DNA of 12,842 nt from Frankiales bacterium (GTDB lineage Bacteria; Actinomycetota; Actinomycetes; Mycobacteriales; SCTD01). Position numbers and translations under genes: made by a program. The notes beneath the pieces were generated by a model that worked only from the letters and a program-made list of their open reading frames with translations, searched no databases and had not been told where the DNA came from. The DNA is taken from NCBI GenBank assembly GCA_025966295.1, contig JAOPVD010000334.1:1-12842 (forward strand). The letters are read 5' to 3'. Below are positions 6,331-12,842 of the stretch, piece after piece; positions within the stretch are counted from its first letter, which is position 1; the number at the start of each line of letters is the position of its first letter.

Positions 6331-6714
6331 GAGAGGAATCCTGCAGCGACTGGGCGTCGGCGTCACCCCGCAACTTCCACCTGGGACTCATCTGCCACAT
6401 GCCGGCGCTTCAAGAACCGGCCGGTGCAACGCACACTCATGGCCTGGCGGCCCTCAAGGCCGCCTTCGCGCAGTCGAATGACCCTGACTGCCCTGGTGCC
6501 ACGATCAAGTCGACACGGGTGGAGTTGGAGGACCGGGGCGGCTGCCCTTCGAGTCCAAAGGCGTCGCTACTTAGCGCAGTGGAACGGTCGTATTCGCGCG
6601 TCACCTCCTGACAGGTCGCCGGACGCCCGCTGCGCGTCGGTCGCTGCGCAGCACGCCAATGTCCCCCATGCTGTCCCGGTGCGCCGCACCCGGCGGCAGG
6701 CGAAGGGGCATCCC
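6331..6714. other. Gene-poor spacer of 384 bp between divergent genes
   Basis: No convincing coding sequence is seen. A 70-codon frame at 6399-6611 (plus) has no domain, no good ribosome site and a composition like translated noncoding DNA. The stretch contains one perfect hairpin (6446-6464). It should hold the promoters for the VOC gene (minus) and the DUF805 gene (plus), but no clear -35/-10 pair could be picked out. Confidence 0.4.
6446..6464. repeat. Perfect inverted repeat GGCGGCC-CTCAA-GGCCGCC
   Basis: A 7-bp GC-only stem with a 5-nt loop lies in the spacer upstream of the DUF805 gene. No T-run follows on either strand. It could be a regulatory hairpin, the relic of an older terminator, or chance in GC-rich DNA. 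Confidence 0.35.
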
Positions 6715-7134
6715 GTGGGATTCTCAGAAGCAGTCAAGACAGTCCTCGGAAAGTACGCTGACTTCTCCGGTAGGGCACGACGCTCGGAGTACTGGTTCTG
6801 GTACCTGGCGTTCCTGCTGGCCTACCTCGTGGCCCTCATCGGCTCGGCCATCTCCCGCCCGCTGGGCCTACTGCTGCTCGCCGTGGTGGTCATCGGAGGC
6901 CTGCTCCCCAACCTCGCCGTGAGCGTTCGGCGCCTGCACGACACCGGCAAGTCGGGCTGGATGCTCCTGCTCGGGCTCATCCCGGTGGTCGGGGCCATTC
7001 TGCTCATCGTCTGGTTCGCCACGGACAGCGTGCCAGGGGACAACCAGTACGGGCCGAACCCCAAGGGCATCGGAGGGATGGCCGGCGGCTACGGGCAGCC
7101 CCCGGTGGGCTACGCCGAGCCCCCGACCGCCTGA
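6715..7134 (+). CDS. DUF805 family membrane protein
   Basis: This integral membrane protein has 139 residues. The GTG at 6715 is chosen because AAGGGG lies 7 nt upstream and the DUF805 domain starts at once; the frame open upstream to 6100 lies antisense to the VOC gene. The family signatures are all present: FSGRARRSEYWFW (residues 17-29), RRLHDTGKSGW (72-82) and GDNQYGPNP (108-116). Three membrane segments are visible at about 28-46, 49-67 and 82-101. A short Gly/Pro/Tyr-rich tail follows (GGYGQPPVGYAEPP), which is frequent in actinobacterial members. The biochemical role of DUF805 proteins is not established. The gene converges on the phosphatase gene with 10 bp between the stops. Confidence 0.92.
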   Translation: MGFSEAVKTVLGKYADFSGRARRSEYWFWYLAFLLAYLVALIGSAISRPLGLLLLAVVVIGGLLPNLAVSVRRLHDTGKSGWMLLLGLIPVVGAILLIVWFATDSVPGDNQYGPNPKGIGGMAGGYGQPPVGYAEPPTA

Positions 7135-7144
7135 CCCCCTGGGC

Positions 7145-7942
7145 TCAGGCGAAGGGGTCCGCGTCGGCGTCGTGGGCGACCAGCAGGTCTTGGAGCTGCG
7201 AGAAGATCCCCGGCCCAGCCGCGACGACCAGCGCCGCGCCGGCCGGCGCTCCGCGCAGGCCCTCGACCCGGGCGCCCGCCTCGGTGGCGATGAGCCCCCC
7301 GGCGGACAGGTCCCACGGCGACAGGCCCTGCTCGAAGTAGGCGTCGAGCCGGCCCGCCGCCACGCTGCACAGGTCCAGCGACCCGGCACCGAGGCGCCGG
7401 ATGTCGCGCACCGTGGGCAGCAGGGTCGGCAGCAGCCGGGACTGGGCGATCCGCCGCTGCTGCTCGTACCCGAAGCCGGTGCCGACGAGCGTCTGACCCA
7501 GCGAAGTCACGGTGCTGCAGTGCAGCGGGTCGCCGTCGAGCACCGCGCCGCCGCCCCGGACCGCCTGCCACAGCTCGTCCTTGGACGGGTCGTAGACCAC
7601 CCCGACGACGGTCCCGAGGGCGTCCTCCACGCCGATCGAGACCGCCCACTGCGGGATGCCGTACAGGTAGTTCACCGTGCCGTCGATCGGGTCGATCACC
7701 CAGCGCACGCCGGAGCGGCCGGACCGCTCGGACCCCTCCTCGCCGAGCAGCCCGTCGTCCGGCCGGGCCGCGGTGATGGCGCCGACCAGCAGCGCCTCGA
7801 CGGCCTGGTCGGCGGCGGTCACGACGTCGGTCGGCGAGGACTTGGTGTCGAGCACCCCGATGCCGGCCCGCATCGACAGCGCGAGCGCGCCCGCCTCCTG
7901 CGCCAGCGCGGTAGCCAGGTCAAGGGTGGCGTCCAGGTCCAT
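7145..7942 (-). CDS. Inositol monophosphatase family protein
   Basis: This Mg2+-dependent, lithium-sensitive-type phosphatase has 265 residues. The family dephosphorylates inositol-1-phosphate, histidinol phosphate or related sugar phosphates; which one cannot be told here. The ATG at 7942 gives the normal family length. The longer frame to 7981 would run into the divergent promoter region. The metal-site motifs are intact: GEEG with E68/E69, WVIDPIDGTVNY with D84 and D87 (residues 81-92), and SPWDLSAGGLIATEAGA with D211. The early SPTDVVTAAD (36-45) is also typical. It diverges from the acyl-CoA dehydrogenase gene across 86 bp. Known alternatives are SuhB-, ImpA- or HisN-type enzymes; the sequence alone does not decide. 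Confidence 0.92.
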   Translation of the reverse strand: MDLDATLDLATALAQEAGALALSMRAGIGVLDTKSSPTDVVTAADQAVEALLVGAITAARPDDGLLGEEGSERSGRSGVRWVIDPIDGTVNYLYGIPQWAVSIGVEDALGTVVGVVYDPSKDELWQAVRGGGAVLDGDPLHCSTVTSLGQTLVGTGFGYEQQRRIAQSRLLPTLLPTVRDIRRLGAGSLDLCSVAAGRLDAYFEQGLSPWDLSAGGLIATEAGARVEGLRGAPAGAALVVAAGPGIFSQLQDLLVAHDADADPFA

Positions 7943-7982
7943 GCGGGCAATCCAACCAGCACCCGGTGTGGCAACCTGCACC

Positions 7983-7992
7983 CTGCATGCAG
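7983..7992. promoter_or_regulatory. Palindrome CTGCATGCAG in the phosphatase/ACAD intergenic region
   Basis: A perfect 10-bp palindrome lies about midway between two divergent start codons, 36 bp before the ACAD ATG. It is a possible dimeric-regulator half of a divergent control region. No known consensus is matched. Confidence 0.3.
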
Positions 7993-8002
7993 TAGAACGG
8001 GA

Positions 8003-8015
8003 TTCGGTTTCCGAA
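8003..8015. promoter_or_regulatory. Inverted repeat TTCGG-TTT-CCGAA upstream of the ACAD operon
   Basis: A perfect 5-bp inverted repeat with a 3-nt centre ends 13 bp before the ATG at 8029 and 2 bp before the ribosome site AAAGGG (8018-8023). Bound protein here would block transcription or translation of the operon. It does not match the KstR motif I know (AAC-nn-GTT centre). Confidence 0.35.
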
Positions 8016-8028
8016 CGAAAGGGCCGTG

Positions 8029-9219
8029 ATGGACCTGCGCTTCAGCAAGGAGGACGAGGACTTCCGGTCCGAGTTCCGGTCGTGGCTCGACACCAACCTC
8101 CCGCAGGACATGCGGACCCTGGAGTGGTGGCGCGGCAAGAGCGACGACGAGCAGTTCCAGATCCGCCGTGAGTGGGAGGCCAAGAAGGCCGAGGCCGGCT
8201 TCGCCGGCATCCAGTGGCCCACCGAGTACGGCGGTCGCGGGGGCACCCCGACGATGAAGGCGATCTACGACGAGGAGATGGCCAAGGCCAACGCTCCCCG
8301 CACCGTCAACCCGCTCGGCCTGGCGTTCCTCGGCCCGACCGTGATGGCGATCGGTACCGATGAGCAGAAGCGCGACATCATCAAGCCGCTGCTGCACACC
8401 GAGGTCATCTGGTGCCAGGGCTTCTCCGAGCCCGGCGCCGGCTCCGACCTGGCCGCGCTCCAGATGAAGGCCGAGCCGCAGGGCGACCACTACGTCCTCA
8501 ACGGCCAGAAGATCTGGACCACCAACGCCATGCACGGCGACAAGATCTTCACGATGGCCCGGACCGGCCCGTCCGAGGGCAGCCGGCACGCCGGCATCTC
8601 GATGCTGCTGGTCGACATGCACCAGCCGGGGGTCGAGGCGCGGCCGCTCAAGCAGATCACCGGCGAGAGTGAGTTCGGCGAGGTCTTCTTCACCGACGCG
8701 CTCTGCCCGACCACCGAGGTCCTCGGCGGCGAGGGCAACGGCTGGATGACCGCGATGCTGCTGCTGTCGTTCGAGCGCGGCTCGTCGGCGATCGGCCAGT
8801 ACACCGAGTTCCGCCACCAGTGGGCCGAGGTGGCCGACCTGGCCCGCACCCTGGACCGCGACGGCAAGAAGGCCGCCCAGGACCCGGTGCTGCGCCAGCG
8901 GCTGGCCGACGCCCTCATCGACCTGGAGTGCCTGAAGTACCACTCCTGGCACGTCCTCACCCAGACCTCGCAGGGCAAGGACCTGGGCTTCGAGGCCTCG
9001 ATGACCAAGATCATGTGGAGCGAGGCGTTCCGCAAGGTCAGTGACGCCTACGAGGCGGTGCTCGGCACCGGCTTCCAGGTCCCCGACCCACAGCCCGGGC
9101 TGTCGCTGGGGGAGCTCACGACCATGGCCCTGTGGTCGCGCTCGTGCACGATCTGGGGCGGCTCCCAGCAGGTCCAGCGTTCGATCGTCGCCGAGCGTGT
9201 GCTCGGCCTCCCGCGATAA
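8029..9219 (+). CDS. Acyl-CoA dehydrogenase, catalytic (alpha-type) subunit
   Basis: This FAD-dependent enzyme of 396 residues introduces the alpha-beta double bond in an acyl-CoA thioester. The ATG at 8029 is used (AAAGGG 5 nt upstream); a GTG at 8026 is also possible. Family motifs run in order: WPTEYGGRGG (63-72), WCQGFSEPGAGSDLAAL (128-144), KIWTTNAMHGD (161-171), and CTIWGGSQQVQRSIVAERVL near the end. In that last block the usual YEGT catalytic Glu of MCAD-type enzymes is Gly. E249 in LLLSFERGSSAIG sits where isovaleryl-CoA-type and heteromeric ACADs keep their base, so it is the likely catalytic residue. A second ACAD gene follows 14 bp later, as in mycobacterial heterotetrameric FadE pairs (e.g. 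FadE26-FadE27), which act on steroid side chains. The substrate here is unknown. Confidence 0.93.
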   Translation: MDLRFSKEDEDFRSEFRSWLDTNLPQDMRTLEWWRGKSDDEQFQIRREWEAKKAEAGFAGIQWPTEYGGRGGTPTMKAIYDEEMAKANAPRTVNPLGLAFLGPTVMAIGTDEQKRDIIKPLLHTEVIWCQGFSEPGAGSDLAALQMKAEPQGDHYVLNGQKIWTTNAMHGDKIFTMARTGPSEGSRHAGISMLLVDMHQPGVEARPLKQITGESEFGEVFFTDALCPTTEVLGGEGNGWMTAMLLLSFERGSSAIGQYTEFRHQWAEVADLARTLDRDGKKAAQDPVLRQRLADALIDLECLKYHSWHVLTQTSQGKDLGFEASMTKIMWSEAFRKVSDAYEAVLGTGFQVPDPQPGLSLGELTTMALWSRSCTIWGGSQQVQRSIVAERVLGLPR

Positions 9220-9233
9220 GGAGACCGAGACAG

Positions 9234-10316
9234 ATGAAGTTCCAGCTCACCGACGAGCAGCGCGCCCTGCAGGACGCGGTTCGCTCCTACCTGCGTGACA
9301 AGTTCGGCCAGCAGCAGGTCCGCGACCTGTACGAGAACCCCGGTACCGACGGCGTCCCCGCCGACCTGTGGCGGGCGGTCGGGGAGCAGGGCTGGCTGGC
9401 CGTGCTCGTCCCCGAGGAGCACGACGGCATCGGCCTGGGCCTGCTCGACGCCGCCGTCATCGCCCGGGCCTTCGGGGCCGGCACCGTGCCCGGCCCGTGG
9501 CTCGGCACCCTCCTGGTCGGCGAGGCGGTCCGCCTGGCCGGCTCCGACGCCCAGCGCAAGTCCCTGCTCCCCCGCCTCGCCGCCGGCGAGCTCAAGGGCG
9601 CCGTGGCGCTGCTCAAGAACGGCTCCAGCCCGACGCCCGCCGGCGCCCCGGCCACCGCCAGCGGCGGCACCCTCAGCGGCCGGCTCGAGCTCGTCGAGTA
9701 CGCCGGCGTGGCCGACCTCCTGGTGGTCGCGGCGCAGGACGGCCTGTACCTGGTCGACCCGGCGCACGCCACCATCACCACCCACGAGGCCCTGGACCGC
9801 ACCGTCCGGCTCAACACCGTCGTCCTCGACAACGCCCCCGCGGACCGGCTCGAGAACAGCACCCCCGTGCTGCACCAGGAGCTGCTCGACCGGGCCGCCG
9901 TGCTCGTCGCCAACGACCTGGTCGGGATCGCCCGCAAGGCGCTGTCCGACACCGTCGAGTACGACAAGACCCGGGTGCAGTTCGGCAAGCCGGTCGGGTC
10001 GTTCCAGGCCATCAAGCACGACCTGGCCGACATCCACCTCGCGGTCACGATGGCCGAGCACGCGGCCACCTACGCCGCGTACGCCTTCGACATCGACGCC
10101 CCGGACAAGCAGCTCGCCGCGTCCATCGCCAAGGCTAAGGCGGCCGACACCGCCAGCACCTCGACCGGCGCGATGATCCAGTACCACGGCGGCATCGGCT
10201 ACACCTGGGAGCACGACAGCCACTTCTACCTCAAGCGCTCCAAGCGCCTGGAGTACCAGTACGGCGACGCCGCGCAGCACCGTGAGCGGATCGCCCAGCT
10301 CGCCCTGGACGCATGA
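9234..10316 (+). CDS. Acyl-CoA dehydrogenase, second (beta-type) subunit
   Basis: This 360-residue ACAD-fold protein begins MKFQLTDEQRALQDAVRSYL. AAGGAG (9218-9223) lies 10 nt before the ATG and overlaps the stop of the preceding gene. FAD/interface motifs are present: TRVQFGKPVGSFQAIKH (246-262) and QYHGGIGYTWEHDSHFYLKR (316-335), the latter characteristic of the non-catalytic subunit of heteromeric ACADs. No catalytic Glu is visible. The MCAD-type position reads YGD instead of YEG, and the helix position matching E249 of the upstream subunit reads D219 (LLDRAAVL). The natural reading is that it pairs with the 8029-9219 product as an alpha2-beta2 enzyme with one active site per heterodimer. 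It is translationally coupled to the SDR gene by ATGA. Confidence 0.9.
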   Translation: MKFQLTDEQRALQDAVRSYLRDKFGQQQVRDLYENPGTDGVPADLWRAVGEQGWLAVLVPEEHDGIGLGLLDAAVIARAFGAGTVPGPWLGTLLVGEAVRLAGSDAQRKSLLPRLAAGELKGAVALLKNGSSPTPAGAPATASGGTLSGRLELVEYAGVADLLVVAAQDGLYLVDPAHATITTHEALDRTVRLNTVVLDNAPADRLENSTPVLHQELLDRAAVLVANDLVGIARKALSDTVEYDKTRVQFGKPVGSFQAIKHDLADIHLAVTMAEHAATYAAYAFDIDAPDKQLAASIAKAKAADTASTSTGAMIQYHGGIGYTWEHDSHFYLKRSKRLEYQYGDAAQHRERIAQLALDA

Positions 10317-11095
10317 GCAAGGTCGCGCTGATCACGGGCGGCGCCTCGGGCTTCGGCGCCGAGGTCGCCCGCCAGCTGGTGCGCCGCGGCGACCGGGTGA
10401 TCCTCATCGACGTCAACGACAGCGACGGCCAGGCGCTGGCCACCGAGCTCGGCGGCCAGTACCTGCACGCCGACGTCAGCGACTACGACCAGGTCCTCGC
10501 GAGCACCGCCGAGGCCGAGCAGGTGCACGGCGGGATCGACCTGTTCTTCCTCAACGCCGGCATCTCCTCGGGCTTCACCCTGGGCCCCGACTTCGACGTC
10601 GTGAAGTACAAGCGGGCCATCGGCATCAACCTCGACGGCGTCGTGTACGGCGTGCAGGCCGCGCTCCCTGTCCTGCAGCGCCGGGGCGGCGGCGCGATCG
10701 TCTGCACCGCGTCGATGGCGGGCCTGACCGGCACGCCGTTCGACCCGGTGTACGGCGCCAACAAGCACGCCGTCGTCGGGCTGGTACGGGCCCTCGGGCC
10801 CGCGCTGGCGCCGCAGGGCATCGTGGTGAACGCCTTCTGCCCCGGCTTCGCCGAGACAAAGATCATCACCGACTTCCGCGGTGTGCTGGAGAGCAGCGGC
10901 ACGCCGATCATCCCGGTCGAGAAGGCCGGCGCCGCGGTGCTGGAGATCTTCGACAGCGCCGAGGGCGGCCAGGCCTGGCTGCTGCAGGCCGGCCGCGACG
11001 TGATGCCCTACCGGTTCCGCGGCATCCCGGGCCCGCTCGACGAGGCGGGCGCGCCGGCGACGCCCCTCGACGCCACAGAGGCGGCCGGCTCCTAG
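10313..11095 (+). CDS. Short-chain dehydrogenase/reductase (SDR), classical type
   Basis: This 260-residue NAD(P)-dependent oxidoreductase begins at the ATG at 10313, which overlaps the stop of the second ACAD gene (ATGA). The cofactor-binding TGGASGFG occupies residues 8-15. The acidic D33 after the second beta strand (VILIDVND) favours NAD over NADP. NAG lies at 81-83. The catalytic set is N106, S134 (CTASMAG) and Y147-x3-K151 (YGANK). After PGF (about 178) the C-terminal part lacks the familiar SDR ending and finishes in a Pro/Ala-rich tail. In this operon it probably oxidises or reduces a hydroxy-/keto-intermediate formed after the ACAD step. The substrate is unknown. Its TAG overlaps the TAG of the convergent gene through CTAG at 11092-11095. 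Confidence 0.93.
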   Translation: MSKVALITGGASGFGAEVARQLVRRGDRVILIDVNDSDGQALATELGGQYLHADVSDYDQVLASTAEAEQVHGGIDLFFLNAGISSGFTLGPDFDVVKYKRAIGINLDGVVYGVQAALPVLQRRGGGAIVCTASMAGLTGTPFDPVYGANKHAVVGLVRALGPALAPQGIVVNAFCPGFAETKIITDFRGVLESSGTPIIPVEKAGAAVLEIFDSAEGGQAWLLQAGRDVMPYRFRGIPGPLDEAGAPATPLDATEAAGS

Positions 11096-11721
11096 CCGAC
11101 TGCGACATCGTGCCGCGGCAGGGTGGCGGTCGTGAGCAGCAGCCGGTGCTCCTCCAGGGACAGCACCGACATCGCGGCCGCCGCCACCGCATCGGCCCGG
11201 GCGACGGCGGCCCGGCCGCGGCTGGCCGCGAGCGCGTCGGCGTCCCGCCAGACGGTCTGCTGGCAACCCTGTCCGGTCCCGGGGTCGAGCAGGAGCACCG
11301 ACGTGCAGAAGCCGTCGGCCTCGAGCAGCCACGGCAGCTCCACGTCCTCGTAGGCCTGCACCACCGCCTCGATCCGGTCCGGGTCGGTCTGCACCCGCAG
11401 CACCCGCACCCCGGCGCCCTCGGTCGGCCGCTGCGGCACGGCATGGCTGCCGATCCGGTAGCGCTCGACCGTCAGGGTGGCGGCGCCCGCGCCGAGGGCC
11501 TGCTCCCGCCAGGGGGCGAGGTCCTTCTCGTACTCGCGCATCGCGTCACCGGACACCCAGAACCACACGAGCAGCACGGTCCCCCGCTCGCGGTCACCGG
11601 TCAGCGTGAGGCCGAGCGAGCCGGGGGCGCCGGCGTGCACCTCGCGCCCCCGCTCCGCCCAGGTGACCACCTTGTCCAGCGCCGCCGGGTCCGCCGTCAG
11701 GTAGCTCAGTTGTGCGTGCAC
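11092..11721 (-). CDS. Two-domain protein resembling dimeric alpha/beta-barrel (ABM-like) proteins
   Basis: This is a predicted cytosolic protein of 209 residues from a GTG at 11721, supported by GGGAG 8 nt upstream. It appears to be two ferredoxin-like halves. Residues about 1-90 run from HAQLSYLTADPAALDKVV to TLTVERYRIG, with a strand TVLLVWFWVSGD followed by helix MREYEKDLAPW. Residues about 103-200 repeat that order: VRVLRVQTDPDRIEAVVQAY, then FCTSVLLLDPGTGQGCQQTV, a helix, and SVLSLEEHRLL. This resembles antibiotic-biosynthesis-monooxygenase and related small barrel proteins, but no catalytic residue can be named. It starts 13 bp after the DUF2267 gene and is likely cotranscribed with it. 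The function is unknown; the gene itself is secure. Confidence 0.8.
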   Translation of the reverse strand: MHAQLSYLTADPAALDKVVTWAERGREVHAGAPGSLGLTLTGDRERGTVLLVWFWVSGDAMREYEKDLAPWREQALGAGAATLTVERYRIGSHAVPQRPTEGAGVRVLRVQTDPDRIEAVVQAYEDVELPWLLEADGFCTSVLLLDPGTGQGCQQTVWRDADALAASRGRAAVARADAVAAAAMSVLSLEEHRLLLTTATLPRHDVAVG

Positions 11722-11734
11722 GATCGGTCTCCCG

Positions 11735-12511
11735 TCAGGCGTGCGCCAGCTGCTCCACGTAGGCCCGCGGCAGCTCGGAGGCGAGGTCGCGGAACTCCTT
11801 CTGCGTCACCGAGTCCCGCAGGGTCGACAGCACCGCGCGGGCGTGCCGGCGGGCCTCGGCCTCGCTGACCCCCTCCAGCTGCGCGACCCGGCGGACGAAC
11901 TCCTCGAGGTTCATCCGGTGGGCCACCCCGTGGGTGTGCGACATCCCGCGCAGCAGCGCCGCCGCCAGCTCGGGCGGGACCTCCTTGCGCAGGTCGTCGA
12001 CCTCGCCGCCGGCGATCCGCTCGGCCAGCACCTCCAGCACCGCCTCGCTGACCCGCCGCGCCGCCTCCCGGTCGACCCCGGCCCGGTCCGCGACCCGGGA
12101 CAGCCACTGCTCGATGCTCAGGACCTGCCCGGGTGGGTGGTAGCCGCGCTCGTACAGCGGCCGGTAGTCCTTGGGCAGCTCCGACACCACGTCGTACATC
12201 TCGTCGGCGGTCAGCGCCCGGCTGAGCGCGTAGAGCACCGCGCGCGCATGCGCCTCGGCCGTCTGCTCGTCGACGCCCTCGCGCTCGGCCGTCCGCTGCA
12301 GGAAGTCCCGCACGGTGAGCAGCTGTCGGGGGCTGCTCTTGTCCACCCAGTACCGCAGCGGTTCGGGCAGCATGTCGGCCAGGCTGCGGGCCTCGCCGGT
12401 GGACAGCCGCTCGGACAGCGTCGTCAGCACCGCTCGGGTCGCCCGCTCCGCGACCGTGGGGTCTACCCCCGCCTCGCGCGCCACCAGTGCCAGGAACTGC
12501 TGCTCGTCCAT
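11735..12511 (-). CDS. DUF2267 family protein with four repeated helical units
   Basis: This 258-residue acidic, almost wholly helical protein comprises two DUF2267 domains. The ATG at 12511 (MDEQQFLALVAREAGVD) is chosen because the repeat begins there; upstream codons to 12637 are Ala/Gly/Pro-rich and overlap two palindromes. Each unit of about 55-65 residues runs hydrophobic helix, G-V-(D/S), helix with A-(R/T)-AVL, then an E-LP turn. Starts are DEQQFLALV (2), TVRDFLQRT (about 65), SIEQWLSRV (about 132) and NLEEFVRRV (about 201). Unit ends include DMLPEPL, SELPKDY, KEVPPEL and SELPRAY. DUF2267 proteins are common in actinobacteria and cyanobacteria without an established role. The Shine-Dalgarno is weak. 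It is followed after 13 bp by the ABM-like gene. Confidence 0.88.
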   Translation of the reverse strand: MDEQQFLALVAREAGVDPTVAERATRAVLTTLSERLSTGEARSLADMLPEPLRYWVDKSSPRQLLTVRDFLQRTAEREGVDEQTAEAHARAVLYALSRALTADEMYDVVSELPKDYRPLYERGYHPPGQVLSIEQWLSRVADRAGVDREAARRVSEAVLEVLAERIAGGEVDDLRKEVPPELAAALLRGMSHTHGVAHRMNLEEFVRRVAQLEGVSEAEARRHARAVLSTLRDSVTQKEFRDLASELPRAYVEQLAHA

Positions 12512-12584
12512 GCAGCGGGCTGTTCCCGCCTGCCCGTCACTCAACAGCGCACGAAGGCCCGGCCGCTCCCCCTCTGCGACCGAG

Positions 12585-12603
12585 CCTTCGGCGTCCCCGA
12601 AGG
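12585..12603 (-). terminator. Hairpin CCTTCGG-CGTCC-CCGAAGG, candidate terminator
   Basis: A perfect 7-bp stem and 5-nt loop lies 83 bp downstream of the stop at 12686 on the minus strand, just after the 16-bp palindrome at 12611-12626. No T-run follows. Stem-only terminators are reported in actinobacteria, so termination between the two minus-strand genes is possible. Confidence 0.35.
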
Positions 12604-12610
12604 GAGCGCT

Positions 12611-12626
12611 GGGCGCCGCGGCGCCC
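12611..12626. repeat. Perfect 16-bp palindrome GGGCGCCGCGGCGCCC
   Basis: This is a self-complementary GC-only 16-mer between the alpha-hydroxy-acid dehydrogenase stop and the DUF2267 start. As RNA it could form a strong, nearly loopless stem; as DNA it could be a dimeric protein site. Together with the neighbouring hairpin it marks this 174-bp gap as noncoding. Confidence 0.45.
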
Positions 12627-12685
12627 TCACCAGGCACGACGTGGGACGGACCCGATCCTCGCGCCGTCGGCAGGTGCGAAAAGGG

Positions 12686-12842
12686 TTACCCGCGCCGCAG
12701 CGAGGCCGGCGACAGCTCGCCCACCGCGCGGTGCCCGGACAGGCCCAGCTGCAGGTCCAGGTCGGCCAGGAAGGACCGCAGCACGTGCTCGACCCCGGCC
12801 TGCCCGGCCAGCGCGAGCCCGTACACCCAGGGCCGCGCCAGC
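12686..12842 (-). CDS. FMN-dependent alpha-hydroxy-acid dehydrogenase family, C-terminal end only
   Basis: Only the last 51 residues lie in the window. They read LARPWVYGLALAGQAGVEHV, then LRSFLADLDLQLGLSGHRAV, and end LSPASLRRG before TAA. The (R)P-(W/Y)-x-YGLALAG-(x)-GV pattern followed by a LxxDLDLxxGLSG stretch is the conserved end of FMN-dependent alpha-hydroxy-acid oxidising enzymes (lactate dehydrogenase/lactate 2-monooxygenase/glycolate oxidase group). The active-site His/Arg pair lies upstream, outside the window, so the substrate cannot be inferred. The DUF2267 gene starts 174 bp downstream on the same strand; two hairpins in the gap suggest it may be a separate transcription unit. 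Confidence 0.8.
   Translation of the reverse strand, partial: LARPWVYGLALAGQAGVEHVLRSFLADLDLQLGLSGHRAVGELSPASLRRG

Noticed and set aside
6546..6572. tRNA-like T-arm sequence TTCGAGTCC
   Set aside because: The bases on either side do not pair as a T-stem, and no acceptor, D or anticodon arm could be built.
6399..6611. Possible 70-residue gene between the VOC and DUF805 genes
   Set aside because: No ribosome site, no recognisable domain and no codon bias; it also spans a perfect hairpin.
8003..8015. KstR-type steroid operator
   Set aside because: The inverted repeat lacks the AAC-nn-GTT core of the KstR site and does not have the KstR2 pattern.
9295..10176. Long alternative frames inside the second ACAD gene
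   Set aside because: Ser/Pro/Arg-rich shadow translation; the 9234-10316 frame has clear ACAD motifs.
12512..12637. N-terminal extension of the DUF2267 protein by 42 residues
   Set aside because: Low-complexity sequence containing hairpin DNA; the helical repeat begins at the ATG at 12511.

Overview
The window is high-GC DNA with mostly G/C third codon positions and many GTG starts. It also has divergent glgC and GT4-type glycogen synthase genes, a DUF805 protein, a DUF6318 lipoprotein, paired acyl-CoA dehydrogenases and a DUF2267 protein. Together these point to an actinobacterium. The genus cannot be fixed from the sequence alone. No rRNA, tRNA, transposase or CRISPR array is visible.

Layout. 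(1) Positions 1-2307: glgC (minus, running off the left edge) and glgA (plus) diverge from a 31-bp spacer and form the classical actinobacterial ADP-glucose/glycogen pair. (2) 2327-3774, minus: a DUF6318-type lipoprotein gene is coupled by an ATGA overlap to a secreted, cysteine-rich PKD-like protein. A truncated second copy of the PKD gene lies just upstream at 3895-4195. (3) 4196 to about 5880: DNA of visibly lower GC begins exactly where the truncated copy loses homology. It carries two plus-strand genes of unknown function. The first has an R-H-x3-H motif in a helical setting typical of HEPN ribonucleases, and the second is a small membrane-anchored protein. This is the most island-like part of the window. 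(4) 5890-7134: a VOC-fold protein (minus) that lacks two usual metal ligands, a gene-poor spacer, and a DUF805 membrane protein (plus). (5) 7145-7942: an inositol monophosphatase-family enzyme (minus). (6) 8029-11095, plus: a compact operon of two acyl-CoA dehydrogenase subunits and a short-chain dehydrogenase. It looks like a heteromeric ACAD with a partner oxidoreductase for acyl-CoA degradation of an unknown substrate. (7) 11092-12842, minus: a two-domain dimeric alpha/beta-barrel-like protein, a four-unit DUF2267 protein and the C-terminal end of an FMN-dependent alpha-hydroxy-acid dehydrogenase.

Best candidates for something new are the HEPN-like gene in the low-GC insert with its membrane-anchored neighbour, and the DUF6318/PKD secreted pair with its truncated duplicate. 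Two genes (glgA and the DUF6318 gene) share a TACCGT hexamer exactly 7 nt before their starts, which suggests leaderless transcription.
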